Assembly: GCF_003028855.1 (NCBI RefSeq)
Contig: NZ_CP028324.1
Span: 1,550,001-1,614,000, forward strand
From: Pseudoduganella armeniaca
GTDB taxonomy: Bacteria > Pseudomonadota > Gammaproteobacteria > Burkholderiales > Burkholderiaceae_D
DNA length: 64,000 bases
Reading direction: 5' to 3'
Part shown: piece after piece, positions 41,989 to 50,533 of the stretch
Layout of the letters: each line of letters begins with the position of its first letter
Position numbering within the stretch: position 1 is the first letter of the stretch
The notes under the pieces: generated by a model
Database searches by the model: none
Told to the model about the DNA's origin: nothing
Seen by the model: only the letters and a program-made list of their open reading frames with translations
Translations under genes and position numbers: made by a program

Positions 41989-43731
41989 TCAATGCGGCTT
42001 CTTCTGCACCAGCGCGCTGCCAACCCCGTGCCGCCGCGTCTCGCTGACCGCCGTCACCGTGCCGTCCGGATTGAACACGATGGCATTGGCGGCGCCGATC
42101 TCCTCCGGCTTGCCGCTCCAGCGTTGGCCGTGGCCCGCCAGCGCCGTTGCCTGGGCTGAGCCGGCGAAGCCCGGCTCGACGTCCGTCTCGGCCGCGTTGC
42201 GCTGCGACAGCCGCGGCGCGGCAATGGCTTCGTCCATCGGCATGCCGAAGTCGACGTGATTGACGATCGTCTGCAGCACCGTCGTGATGATCGTCGCGCC
42301 GCCCGGGCTGCCTACCGTGAACGCCGGTTTGCCGTCGCGCAGGACGATCGTCGGCGCCATGCTGCTGCGCGGGCGCTTGCCGCCTTCGACCACGTTCGGA
42401 TGCGGACCGGTGAAGTCGAAGTCGGTCAGCTCGTTATTGAGCAGGAAGCCATGGCCCGGCACTACGATGCCGCTGCCGCCCCAGGATTCGATGGTGAAGG
42501 TGTAGGCGACGATATTGCCCTGCTTGTCCGAGACGGCCAGGTGGGTCGTGTGGGCGCTTTCGCGCTGCAACCTGGCGTTGGACGGCCGCAGCGGTACGCT
42601 GGCGTCGCTCTGGAACGGGTATGGGTCGCCCGCCGCGACGGGAGCTGCGGCGGCCTTCTGCTGGTCGATCAGGGCACGACGTTTGGCTGCGTATTCCTTG
42701 CTCAACAGGCCTGCCACCGGCGCCTCCACGTATTCCGGATCGGCCAGGTAGGCGTTGCGGTCGGCGAAGGCCAGCCGGCTCGCTTCCAGGTACAGGTGCT
42801 CGGCCTGCGCGCGCGGCAGCTTGCCCAGGTCGAAGCCTTCCAGGATGTTGAGTGCCTCGGCCACGGCGATGCCGCCGCTGCCCGGCAGTCCCATGCCATA
42901 CAGGTCATAGCCGCGATAGCTGCTGCGCACGGGCTGGCGCAGGCGCGCCTCGTAGTTGGCCAGGTCGGCCAGGGTCATGCTGCCGCCGCGCACCGAGGCG
43001 CCGGTGCCGACCGGCGGCCGGTTGACGGCATCGACGATGGCGCGCGCGATCGGCCCCTCGTAGAAGGCGCGCACACCGCCTTTGCCGAGCATGCGGTAGG
43101 TCTGCGCCAGGTCCGGGTTGCGAAGCAGCGTGCCGGGCTTGATCGCCTTGCCATTGCGCAGGTAGAGCGCGGCGGTGGCGGGGAACTGGCGGAACTTGGC
43201 CGTGTTTTCCTCGACCAGGCGCGAGAAATTGTCGTTGACGACGAAGCCGCCCTGCGCCACCTTGATGGCCGGTGCCAGCACCTGCCCGAACGACATCGTG
43301 CCGTAGCGCTGCAGCGCTTCGTGCCAGCCGCGCACCGTGCCCGGCACGCCGACCGACAGGCCGCTGGCCACGACGGTGTCGAAATCGAGCTCCTTGCCGT
43401 TGGCAGTGAAGACCGTCGGCATGTAGGCCGCCGGCGCGGTCTCGCGATGGTCGATCGTGATGACGCGCTTTTCCTTGGCCAGGTAGACCACCATGAAGCC
43501 GCCGCCGCCGATGCCGCAGCTGAACGGGTCCGTCACGCTCAGGGTGGCGGCAGCGGCGACGGCCGCGTCGATCGCATTGCCGCCCTGGTTCAGGATCGTC
43601 ATGGCCGATTGCGACGCCTGTTCGCTGATGGTGGCGACAGCGCCGCCGGTGCCGGTCGCCACCGGTGTCTTGGCGTGGGCGGTGACGGCGATGGTGAGGA
43701 CGATGGTGCAGAGCGTCAGGCGGATCGGCAT
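41989..43731 (-). CDS. ggt: Gamma-glutamyltransferase (gamma-glutamyltranspeptidase)
   Basis: Periplasmic enzyme that cleaves glutathione and transfers gamma-glutamyl groups; autoprocessed. 580 residues from ATG 43731, giving a clean signal peptide MPIRLTLCTIVLTIAVTAHA; a longer start at 43797 would bury it. The autocatalytic Thr is in ESAHTTHLAVSDKQGN; upstream glutamate-binding RETAP and downstream NNELTDF and SSMAPTIV blocks are present. Ends near the 25-bp hairpin; 7 bp downstream of the lipoprotein gene. Confidence 0.95.
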   Translation of the reverse strand: MPIRLTLCTIVLTIAVTAHAKTPVATGTGGAVATISEQASQSAMTILNQGGNAIDAAVAAAATLSVTDPFSCGIGGGGFMVVYLAKEKRVITIDHRETAPAAYMPTVFTANGKELDFDTVVASGLSVGVPGTVRGWHEALQRYGTMSFGQVLAPAIKVAQGGFVVNDNFSRLVEENTAKFRQFPATAALYLRNGKAIKPGTLLRNPDLAQTYRMLGKGGVRAFYEGPIARAIVDAVNRPPVGTGASVRGGSMTLADLANYEARLRQPVRSSYRGYDLYGMGLPGSGGIAVAEALNILEGFDLGKLPRAQAEHLYLEASRLAFADRNAYLADPEYVEAPVAGLLSKEYAAKRRALIDQQKAAAAPVAAGDPYPFQSDASVPLRPSNARLQRESAHTTHLAVSDKQGNIVAYTFTIESWGGSGIVVPGHGFLLNNELTDFDFTGPHPNVVEGGKRPRSSMAPTIVLRDGKPAFTVGSPGGATIITTVLQTIVNHVDFGMPMDEAIAAPRLSQRNAAETDVEPGFAGSAQATALAGHGQRWSGKPEEIGAANAIVFNPDGTVTAVSETRRHGVGSALVQKKPH

Positions 43732-43738
43732 GGTCGTG

Positions 43739-44197
43739 TCAGTTGGATGGGGAGATGGTGACGCGGACGTTGACGCGGTAGTCCGGCGCTGGGGCATGCA
43801 GCGCCGTCGGGGCCGGCGGCTCGTGGTTCTCGAGCGCGAACGTCAGGCCTTCCTGCGTCACGCTGGGGCCGGCGTTGGGCATGTTCTCGGCCAGCACGAA
43901 CTCGCGGCTGCCTGCCGCGTTGGTCAGGGTAAAGGTATAGCTGATGTAGCCGGCCCAGACGCACACGGCGCCCGGCCGGCAGCGGCTGTCGTTGACGCGC
44001 TCGAGTTTCAGGCTCGTGCCCGGTGCCAACGTCGCGCTTTCACCCTGCCGCAACGTGTAGCTGGCGCTGGTGCGCGGTGCGTCCTTCTTCTCCGTCATGA
44101 CTGCCTCCTGGGTGGCATTGCCTTGGGTTGCGGAACAAGCGGCGACGATGCCGACGGTCAGGGCGGCACCGAGTGCGGTGATGAATTTGCTTTGCAT
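43739..44197 (-). CDS. Hypothetical lipoprotein
   Basis: 152 residues with AGGAGG directly upstream. Lipobox VGIVAACSATQ (Cys about residue 21). Mature part is beta-rich: SYTLRQGESATLAPGTSLKL, then SRCRPGAVCVWAGYISYTFT, with two cysteines likely in a disulphide. The DSRCPxxVxCxWAG pattern occurs in a family of small secreted proteins of unknown function. Probably co-transcribed with ggt. Confidence 0.8.
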   Translation of the reverse strand: MQSKFITALGAALTVGIVAACSATQGNATQEAVMTEKKDAPRTSASYTLRQGESATLAPGTSLKLERVNDSRCRPGAVCVWAGYISYTFTLTNAAGSREFVLAENMPNAGPSVTQEGLTFALENHEPPAPTALHAPAPDYRVNVRVTISPSN

Positions 44198-44314
44198 AAA
44201 TCCTCCTGGCGGGTGGCCGAGGGACGATCTTAGCGAAAAAGCATCACGGCAGCCGCACGGCTGAGTGCAATAAATGCAATATTGCCAGAAAACGGGCGGG
44301 CCGTCCGTAAGAAA

Positions 44315-44380
44315 AATCCGGGACAGTCCCGGAATTGCAGAGAGGGCGGAGTAGGCGGATTCCGGGACAGTCCCGGAATT
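44315..44380. repeat. Two tandem GGGACAGTCCC palindromes
   Basis: ATCCGGGACAGTCCCGGAAT at 44316-44335 and ATTCCGGGACAGTCCCGGAAT (44359-44379), 23 bp apart. Both are perfect or near-perfect around CAG. Between the lipoprotein gene start region and the rpoH terminator. Confidence 0.8.
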
Positions 44381-44387
44381 TGGGCAA

Positions 44388-44412
44388 TAAAAAACCGGGC
44401 CGTGGCCCGGTT
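44388..44412 (-). terminator. Rho-independent terminator of rpoH
   Basis: AACCGGGC / GCCCGGTT stem with four-base loop; on the minus strand it is followed by T6. 20 bp past the rpoH stop. Confidence 0.88.
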
Positions 44413-44431
44413 GTTGTTTGCGTGCAGCGCC

Positions 44432-45331
44432 TTATACGTAGGCGGCCAGCGCGCCCTTCATTTTCTTCAGCGCGGCCGATTCGATCTGGCGGATGCGCTC
44501 GGCCGAGACACCGAACTCGTCCGCCAGCGTGTGCAGGGTGGCGCCGGAGCCGTCGTCGTTGGCCAGCCAGCGCGCTTCGACGATGCGACGCGAGCGCGGG
44601 TCCAGCTTCGACAGCGCCGTTTCCAGGCCCTCGGACTGCAGGCGCGTGACCTGTTCCGCTTCCAGCACCTTGGTCGGCTCGTTCTGGTCCGACGACAGGT
44701 AGGCGATGGGAGCGAACTTGTCGTCCTCGTCATCGGTCGGCGATTCCAGGGCGATGTCGCGGCCCGACAAGCGGGTTTCCATCTCAATCACTTCCTCGCG
44801 CTTGACGTCCAGCATCTTGGCCAGCTGGTCGATCTGGCCCGGCGTCATCGCGTCGAGACCCTGTTTATGGCTGCGCAGGTTGAAAAACAGCTTGCGTTGT
44901 GCCTTGGTCGTCGCCACTTTCACCAGGCGCCAGTTCTTCAGGATGTATTCATGCATTTCAGCCTTGATCCAGTGCATCGCGTACGACACCAGACGGACTC
45001 CCTGGTCCGGGTCGAAGCGCTTGACTGCCTTCATCAGGCCGATATTGCCTTCCTGAATCAGATCGGCGTGCGGCAGGCCGTAGCCCAGGTAGCCGCGGGC
45101 GATCGAAACCACCAGGCGCAGGTGCGACAGCACGAGCTTCTCGGCGGCCTTCAGGTCGTTGTTGTCCTTCAGGCGCCGGCCCAACTGGACTTCTTCGTCG
45201 TGCGTCAGCATCGGCAGGCGATTCACGGCGGAAATGTAGGCATCCAGGTTACCCAGGTTGCCGCTGAACCCGAGGCCCAAAGCACTCGTGCCGGCTGGAA
45301 CCAGGGCGGTAGGTGCGGACATCATAGTCAT
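44432..45331 (-). CDS. rpoH: RNA polymerase heat-shock sigma factor (sigma-32)
   Basis: Directs transcription of chaperone and protease genes. 299 residues from ATG 45331, six bases after GAGGA; ATG 45337 abuts that site and is less likely. Region 2 blocks HADLIQEGNIGLMKAVKRFD and VSYAMHWIKAEMHEYI, the RpoH-specific box QRKLFFNLR, and region 4 TLHTLADEFGVSAERIRQIE are all clear. Follows ftsX on the same strand as in many proteobacteria. A CIRCE operator overlaps its promoter at 45478-45504. Confidence 0.96.
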   Translation of the reverse strand: MTMMSAPTALVPAGTSALGLGFSGNLGNLDAYISAVNRLPMLTHDEEVQLGRRLKDNNDLKAAEKLVLSHLRLVVSIARGYLGYGLPHADLIQEGNIGLMKAVKRFDPDQGVRLVSYAMHWIKAEMHEYILKNWRLVKVATTKAQRKLFFNLRSHKQGLDAMTPGQIDQLAKMLDVKREEVIEMETRLSGRDIALESPTDDEDDKFAPIAYLSSDQNEPTKVLEAEQVTRLQSEGLETALSKLDPRSRRIVEARWLANDDGSGATLHTLADEFGVSAERIRQIESAALKKMKGALAAYV

Positions 45332-45477
45332 GTTCATTCCTCGCTTGAAGGTGGTGCATAGGCCGTGCGGGATTGCAGAGGGCACTGTCTTGGCATACAG
45401 CATGCAGCGTGGAACTTAAAGCCGTCTTAACCATCAGTGACGCTACTTCAGGTTCCTACATTGCGTTTGAACATATA

Positions 45478-45504
45478 TTAGCACTCTCCCTCGTTGAGTG
45501 CCAA
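45478..45504 (-). promoter_or_regulatory. CIRCE operator overlapping the rpoH promoter
   Basis: TTAGCACTC-N9-GAGTGCCAA on the plus strand; the CIRCE consensus is TTAGCACTC-N9-GAGTGCTAA, so there is one mismatch and exact 9-bp spacing. Read toward rpoH it gives TTGGCA and TAATAT with an 18-bp spacer, a good sigma-70 promoter fully overlapped by the operator. HrcA bound here would repress rpoH. hrcA itself is not in the window. Confidence 0.88.
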
Positions 45505-45763
45505 TCGCTGCGATTTTATGGTTCCGATAGCAAAACCCTATCGGCTCATGTTGCAGGAAAGGACAGACGGCGCGACCGAAAAGCAAGCCCGGTCGCGTGA
45601 GTGTTTGTGGCAAATCAAAGAGTGGAATCAGGTTAGCGCGGCCGAACTGGCGCGCTCTGTGCGTGAACGCACGCTCATACGGCCCGCTTGCAGGCCGTAT
45701 TGGGGCATCACAGAGGTGCTGTCGGACCGTTCCGACAGCGTCACGGGCGCGCTTACCGTCGAG
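45505..45763. other. Gap between rpoH promoter and ftsX end with three hairpins
   Basis: No gene seen. Hairpins: GCTGTCGGA-CCGT-TCCGACAGC (45718-45739), ATACGGCC / GGCCGTAT (45677-45700), and GTGCGT-GA-ACGCAC (about 45659-45672). None has a T tract on the ftsX strand; the first two may still help end ftsX transcription or protect its 3' end. Confidence 0.55.
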
Positions 45764-46678
45764 TCACGACAGCCGGGCTAACTGGCGCCGGACCGACAAC
45801 GCGGCGCCGACCAGGCCAAGGCCCGCGGACAGCGCCAGCAGCAGCGCCATCGCCAGCGGCTCCAGTGGTGCCAGCTGGAATTCCGACGCGTACAAGCGGG
45901 CAAACTCGGCGATGGCCGTGTTCAGCGGACGCAGCGACAGCGCGACCGCGCCCAGCGCGACGGCGCCGGCGCACAGGCCCAGCAGGGCGCCCGTGTAATA
46001 GAAGGGGCGCTGGATATAGGTGTCGGTGGCGCCGATCAGGCGCAGCACCAGGATTTCCTCGCGCTGCGTCAGCACCTGCAGGCGGATGGTGTTGAACACG
46101 ACGGCGATGACGACGGTGCCCAGGGTGGCGGCCAGCAGCAGCAGGCCCATGCGCAGCACGCCCAGCAGCGCGGCCAGTCGCTTCACCCAGGCCGAGTCGA
46201 CCTGCACGGATTCGACACCGGGAATCGCCCGCAGCTGCTCGGCCACCTCGTCCACGTGGGCACTCTGGGCCGCGCTTTGGAAGGCGTTCAGCTTGACGAC
46301 CCAGCTGTCCGGCAGCGGATTGTCGCCCAGGGTATCGATGACGCCGGCCAGGCCGTTCTTGTCCTGCAGCTCGGCCAGCGCGGCCTCGCGCGGCACGAAC
46401 ACGATGCGGGCATCCTTGGCCACGGCGCGCAACGCGCCGGCCATGCCTTGCGCATGCTCGCGCGGCAGGTCCTGCTTCAGGAACACCGACAGTTCCGGAT
46501 CGACCGACAGCTGTTCCGACATCGGCCGCACATTGTCCAGCACGGTCAGGCCGGCGAACGGCAGCGCCAGCGCGATGGCGACGACGAGGATATTGAACAG
46601 GAAACTGCCCGGCGCGCGGCGCACGTGCACCAGCGCTGAGCCCAGGGCAAAGCCGTGTTGACGCAGCCAGCCGATCAT
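45764..46678 (-). CDS. ftsX: Cell division protein FtsX
   Basis: Permease-like partner of FtsE; the complex controls periplasmic amidases through EnvC-type activators at the septum. 304 residues: one N-terminal helix (FLFNILVVAIALALPFAGL), a periplasmic domain, then three C-terminal helices (LLLLAATLGTVVIAVVFNTI onward). RLQVLTQREEILVLRLIGAT is the conserved FtsX stretch. ATG overlaps the ftsE stop by 4 bp. Confidence 0.95.
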   Translation of the reverse strand: MIGWLRQHGFALGSALVHVRRAPGSFLFNILVVAIALALPFAGLTVLDNVRPMSEQLSVDPELSVFLKQDLPREHAQGMAGALRAVAKDARIVFVPREAALAELQDKNGLAGVIDTLGDNPLPDSWVVKLNAFQSAAQSAHVDEVAEQLRAIPGVESVQVDSAWVKRLAALLGVLRMGLLLLAATLGTVVIAVVFNTIRLQVLTQREEILVLRLIGATDTYIQRPFYYTGALLGLCAGAVALGAVALSLRPLNTAIAEFARLYASEFQLAPLEPLAMALLLALSAGLGLVGAALSVRRQLARLS

Positions 46679-47333
46679 GCCGCCTCCGCCTGCAGTTCGC
46701 CCTGCACCAGGCGGATCACGCGGGCACCGCTTTCCAGCACCAGGTCGTCGTGGGTGGAAATCAGGCAGGTGACGCCGACCTTGTTGAACGCGCGCAACGC
46801 ATCGAACACCTTGTTGGCGCTGGCACGGTCCAGGTTGGCGGTGGGCTCGTCCGCCAGGATGATCTGGGGCCGGTTGACGATGGCGCGCGCGATCGACACG
46901 CGCTGCTGCTCGCCGCCGGACAGGGCCAGCGGCGCGGCGCTGGCGCGCGCCAGCAGGCCGACCTTGTCCAGCGCGGCGCGGGCCCGTTCCTCCGCCTGCG
47001 CCCGGGCAGGCCGGTGACGAGCATCGGCATCATCACGTTGGCCAGCACCGAGCGGTCCGTCAGCAGGCGTTGCTGCTGGAAGATCAGGCCCAGGTTACGG
47101 CGCAGGAACGGCACACCGGCCGCCTTCAGCTTGCCGATATCGGTACCGTTGACGGTGACCTTGCCCGCGCTGGGGCGCTCCATCGCCGCGATCATTTTCA
47201 ACAGCGTGGACTTGCCGGCGCCGGACGGGCCGGCCAGGTAGACCAGCTCGCCCTTGCCGATGGTGAGCGTGACGTCGCGCAGGGCCAGCGCGTCGCCGGC
47301 GTACCGCTTCGATACGTTCTGGAATTCGATCAT
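46675..47333 (-). pseudogene. ftsE: Cell division ATPase FtsE, interrupted by a one-base frameshift
   Basis: Start ATG 47333 gives a normal FtsE: MIEFQNVSKRYAGDALALRD, Walker A YLAGPSGAGKSTLLKMIAAM, Q-loop IFQQQRLL, up to MPMLVTGLPG. There the frame breaks; the rest continues in another frame as RAQAEERARAALDKVGLLAR, the signature LALSGGEQQRVSIARAIV, Walker B IILADEPTANLD, H-loop LISTHDD. Restoring one base at about 47001-47010 (a CCCGGGC stretch) gives 219 residues, the family length. All motifs are otherwise intact, so the break is very recent or an assembly error. Confidence 0.9.
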
Positions 47334-47339
47334 GGGGCC

Positions 47340-48401
47340 TCAGCCGAGCAGGGCTTCAACGAACTCGGCCGCATTGAACGGCTGCAGGTCCTCGATCTTC
47401 TCGCCGATGCCGATGAAGTACACCGGCACGGGTCGCACGCGTGCGATGGCCGCGATGACGCCGCCCTTGGCGGTACCGTCCAGCTTGGTGATGATCAGGC
47501 CGGACAGCTGCAGCGCGTCGTCGAAGGCTTTCACCTGGGCCAGCGCGTTCTGGCCCGTGTTGCCGTCGATGACGAGCAGCGTTTCGTGCGGCGCGCCTTC
47601 CATGCCCTTGCCGATCACGCGCTTGATCTTCTTCAGCTCTTCCATCAGGTGCAGCTGGGTGGGCAGGCGGCCGGCCGTGTCGATCATGACGACGTTGGTG
47701 CCTTTCGCCTTGCCGGACTGGACCGCGTCGAACGACACGGCGGCCGGGTCACCCGACTCCTGCGACACGACGGTGACGTTGTTGCGCTGGCCCCAGACCA
47801 TCAGCTGCTCGCGCGCGGCGGCGCGGAACGTGTCGCCGGCCGCCAGCAGCACGGACTGGCCGTGCGCCTGCATGTGCTTGGCCAGCTTGCCGATCGTCGT
47901 GGTCTTGCCGGCGCCGTTGACGCCGGAAATCATCATCACGGTGGGCTGGTGCCGGCCCAGCTCGAAGGACTTTTCCAGCGGGCGCAGCAGGTCGATCAGC
48001 AGCTCCTTCAGCGCGCCCTTGACAGCGGCGGCGTCCAGCAGCTTGTCTTCCTTGACCTTGCGCTTCAGCGCGTCCAGCAGGTACTGGGTGGCGTCGATGC
48101 CCGCATCGGACATCAGCAGGGCCGCCTCCAGCTCGTCGTACAGGTCGTCGTCGATGCGGGCGCCGACGAACAGCACGGACAGGTTGGCGGACGTCTTCGA
48201 CAGGCCGGCCTTCAGGCGACTCATCCACGATTGCTTCGGCTCGGGCCGGGCCGCCGTCTCGACCTCGAAGTCGAGCAGCGAGCTGTCCGGGGTGGCCGAG
48301 GCGGGAGGAGAAACAGGAGCGGCGGCGGGCACGCTGGCCGGTGCCGCCACGGGCGGGGTCGCCTCGGGAGTAACGGTTTTTTTCTTGAAGAAGCTGAACA
48401 T
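47340..48401 (-). CDS. ftsY: Signal recognition particle receptor FtsY
   Basis: SRP receptor GTPase that docks ribosome-SRP complexes on SecYEG. 353 residues. A variable Pro/Ala/Glu N-terminal domain (TPEATPPVAAPASVPAAAPV) is followed by the NG domain: G1 GVNGAGKTTTIGKLAKHM, DTAGRLPTQLHLMEEL, TKLDGTAKGGVIAAI. 6 bp upstream of ftsE; the ftsY-ftsE-ftsX-rpoH order is conserved in proteobacteria. Confidence 0.96.
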   Translation of the reverse strand: MFSFFKKKTVTPEATPPVAAPASVPAAAPVSPPASATPDSSLLDFEVETAARPEPKQSWMSRLKAGLSKTSANLSVLFVGARIDDDLYDELEAALLMSDAGIDATQYLLDALKRKVKEDKLLDAAAVKGALKELLIDLLRPLEKSFELGRHQPTVMMISGVNGAGKTTTIGKLAKHMQAHGQSVLLAAGDTFRAAAREQLMVWGQRNNVTVVSQESGDPAAVSFDAVQSGKAKGTNVVMIDTAGRLPTQLHLMEELKKIKRVIGKGMEGAPHETLLVIDGNTGQNALAQVKAFDDALQLSGLIITKLDGTAKGGVIAAIARVRPVPVYFIGIGEKIEDLQPFNAAEFVEALLG

Positions 48402-48448
48402 TGGTGTGCGGTAGAGGGCGCGACGGCCATGCAGGCCGGGATCACCGG

Positions 48449-49477
48449 CTATTCTACCAGAGCGCTACCGTCAACCCCGCTCTGCGCTTGCCAATCTGCC
48501 ATGGTCCGTGCCGATGGGTGCCTGTCAGACGGGGCGGCCACCCGTTCGCGCCATTCGGCCAGCGCCGCGCCGACCTCCGCCAGCGCCAGCACCTTGACGA
48601 AGCCGGGCGCGCGGCGCCGCAGCGCCGGGTTGGCGCCGCCGGCCCACAGCACGATCTCGTCCGGCAGGCGGGTGCGCAGCTCCTTCAGCGCATCGAGCAC
48701 GTGGCGCGGATTCATCGTGGCGGAAAACGACAGCGCCACGATGTCGCAGTGCTGGCCGCGGGCCGCCTCGACGATATCGGGCAAGGGCGTCTGCGTGCCC
48801 AGCGCGATGCAGTGGGCACCGTCCGCCGCCATCAACGCTTCCGCCATCAGCAGGCCCAGGCCATGCTTTTCCTGCGGTGGCGTGGTCAGCAGGATGCGCG
48901 GCTGCGGCATGGCGGCGGCGTCTTCCGGCTGCGGCAGCGAGAAGATCGCGCTGCGGATCACCGTCTGCAGCGCCTCCGTGATCAGGTGCTCCTCGTGGAC
49001 GGCGATGTCGCCGCAAGCCCAGGCATCGCCCACCAGCGTCGTCAGCGGCGCCATGACCTCCAGCACGAAGGTCTTCAGGCCCGTCATCAGCAGCGCTTGG
49101 GACAGCTTGCGCCGCAAGGCGTCGGTCTGGTGGCTGCGGCACAGCGCGATATACGGTTCCAGGTCGGTCGCCGGCGCGCGCGGGCGGGCCCGGCTGGCGC
49201 TGGCGGCCTGTTCGGCCAGGTGCTGCAGCTCCTCGGTCGACTGTCCCAGCACCTTGCCAGGACGGAAGCCCAGGTCGATCAGGCGCTTGACCAGGCGCAG
49301 CTTTTGCACCTGCTCGAACGGATACAGGCGCTCGCCGAACGGGTCGCGCTGCGGCTGGGGGAAGTCGTAGCGACGTTCCCACACGCGCAGGGTTTCCTTG
49401 GCAACGCCGGTGTCGCGCTCGACATCGCTGATCGAGCAGGGCGGCAGGGCAAGGTCGAAGGTATTCATGGATTGCAT
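48449..49477 (-). CDS. MerR-family regulator with B12-binding domain, CarH/LitR-like
   Basis: 342 residues (ATG 49477; ATG 49468 is an alternative). MerR DNA-binding domain: CSISDVERDTGVAKETLRVW then ERRYDFPQPQRDPFGERLYP. Helical domain carries W153-x9-E163-H164 (DAWACGDIAVHEEH) and the cobalamin-binding domain carries ExHxxG (E203-K-H205-G-L-G208). These are the diagnostic residues of light-sensing adenosylcobalamin regulators. Repressor in the dark, released by light, is the family model. Neighbours are not obvious carotenoid or photolyase genes. Confidence 0.88.
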   Translation of the reverse strand: MQSMNTFDLALPPCSISDVERDTGVAKETLRVWERRYDFPQPQRDPFGERLYPFEQVQKLRLVKRLIDLGFRPGKVLGQSTEELQHLAEQAASASRARPRAPATDLEPYIALCRSHQTDALRRKLSQALLMTGLKTFVLEVMAPLTTLVGDAWACGDIAVHEEHLITEALQTVIRSAIFSLPQPEDAAAMPQPRILLTTPPQEKHGLGLLMAEALMAADGAHCIALGTQTPLPDIVEAARGQHCDIVALSFSATMNPRHVLDALKELRTRLPDEIVLWAGGANPALRRRAPGFVKVLALAEVGAALAEWRERVAAPSDRHPSARTMADWQAQSGVDGSALVE

Positions 49478-49565
49478 GTTCCTTGGTCAGGGCCGCATTT
49501 TACCGCCGATCGTTGCTCGGGGCCGCCCCGGCATGCAACTTGCAGTGCGGTAGCGGCCACGGCCT

Positions 49566-50483
49566 TCACGCACCCAACCAGGGCATGAACTGGCGTGACA
49601 GCGGTACCGTCACGATCGCCAGCAAGGTCTGCAAGGTAATCAACGATGCCATCAGGCGGGTGTCGCCGCCCAGCTGCTTGGCCATGATGTAGGCATTCGG
49701 CGCCGTCGGCAGCGCGCAGTAGAAGCAGGCCGCCAGCGCCACCTGCGGCGACACGGCGAACACCAGGCAGATCTGCGCGGCCAGCAGCGGCATCACCAGC
49801 AGTTTCAGTACCGACGTCAGGGTCAGCGCGGCAGGGCGGGCGCCCTCCAGCGAAAACACCAGGCCGCCACCGACGCACAACAGGCCCAGCGCCGTGGCGG
49901 CCTTGCCCAGGATGTCCAGCGTATTCATGGCGGCCGCCGGCAGCTGCACGCCGGCCAGGCTGACCAGCACACCGGCCAGCGTGGCCTGGATGATGGGGTT
50001 GCGCGCCAGCGTCTTGCCGACGGTCGCCAGGTTCGGCTTGCTGCCGCTCCACCAGGCCAGGGCGACGACGGACAGCGCATTGACCACGGGCAGGCACAGC
50101 GCCAGCGACAGCATCACCAGCGAAGCCGTGCGCGCGTCGAAGAACAGGCCGGCCACCGCCAGGCCGAAATAGGTATTCGGGCGCATCGCGCCCTGCATCA
50201 CGGAGGAGCGGCTGGCGCCCGGCAGTGCCGGCCACAGCAGCAGTGACCCGAGGGTCAGCGCGACGATCAGGAAGGTCGGCAGCAAGGTGGCCAGCGCCAG
50301 CTCGCCCACCTGGCTGCCGTGGAAGCTGAGCCGGGCCGTGCCGGCAAACAGCATGGCCGGGAAGGCGATGTTGTACGAAAATTTCTCGATGGAAGGGAAG
50401 AAGTCCGCCGGCATCCAGCCGAAGCGGCGGATCGCCACGCCCAGCAGGATGATCACGAAGACCGGGATAATCGAGGCTAACAT
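49566..50483 (-). CDS. AEC (auxin efflux carrier) family transporter
   Basis: 305 residues, about ten helices in two five-helix halves. Opening IIPVFVIILLGVAIRRFGWM and FFPSIEKFSYNIAFPAMLFA, with LPTAPNAYIMAKQLGGDTRL near the C-terminus, are typical of bacterial AEC/MdcF/YfdV-like carriers for malonate or other organic acids. Substrate unknown. Same strand as and 50 bp downstream of the TauD-family gene, so possibly co-transcribed. A short TA-repeat (50493-50508) lies between them. Confidence 0.9.
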   Translation of the reverse strand: MLASIIPVFVIILLGVAIRRFGWMPADFFPSIEKFSYNIAFPAMLFAGTARLSFHGSQVGELALATLLPTFLIVALTLGSLLLWPALPGASRSSVMQGAMRPNTYFGLAVAGLFFDARTASLVMLSLALCLPVVNALSVVALAWWSGSKPNLATVGKTLARNPIIQATLAGVLVSLAGVQLPAAAMNTLDILGKAATALGLLCVGGGLVFSLEGARPAALTLTSVLKLLVMPLLAAQICLVFAVSPQVALAACFYCALPTAPNAYIMAKQLGGDTRLMASLITLQTLLAIVTVPLSRQFMPWLGA

Positions 50484-50533
50484 AGGTAGAACTACTTATA
50501 TATATATAGGGTGAGGGCGTGGCGCGGTTCGGT

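Noticed and set aside
48505..48530. Possible GACAGGC repeat at the MerR gene 3' end
   Set aside because: Only one arm is visible and it lies within coding sequence; too weak to list as a repeat.
47070..49370. 766-codon plus-strand frame spanning ftsE, ftsY and the MerR gene
   Set aside because: Crosses three real genes on the other strand; no protein motifs.
50493..50508. Short TA dinucleotide run
   Set aside because: Only about eight units; no evidence of variability or function beyond local AT richness.
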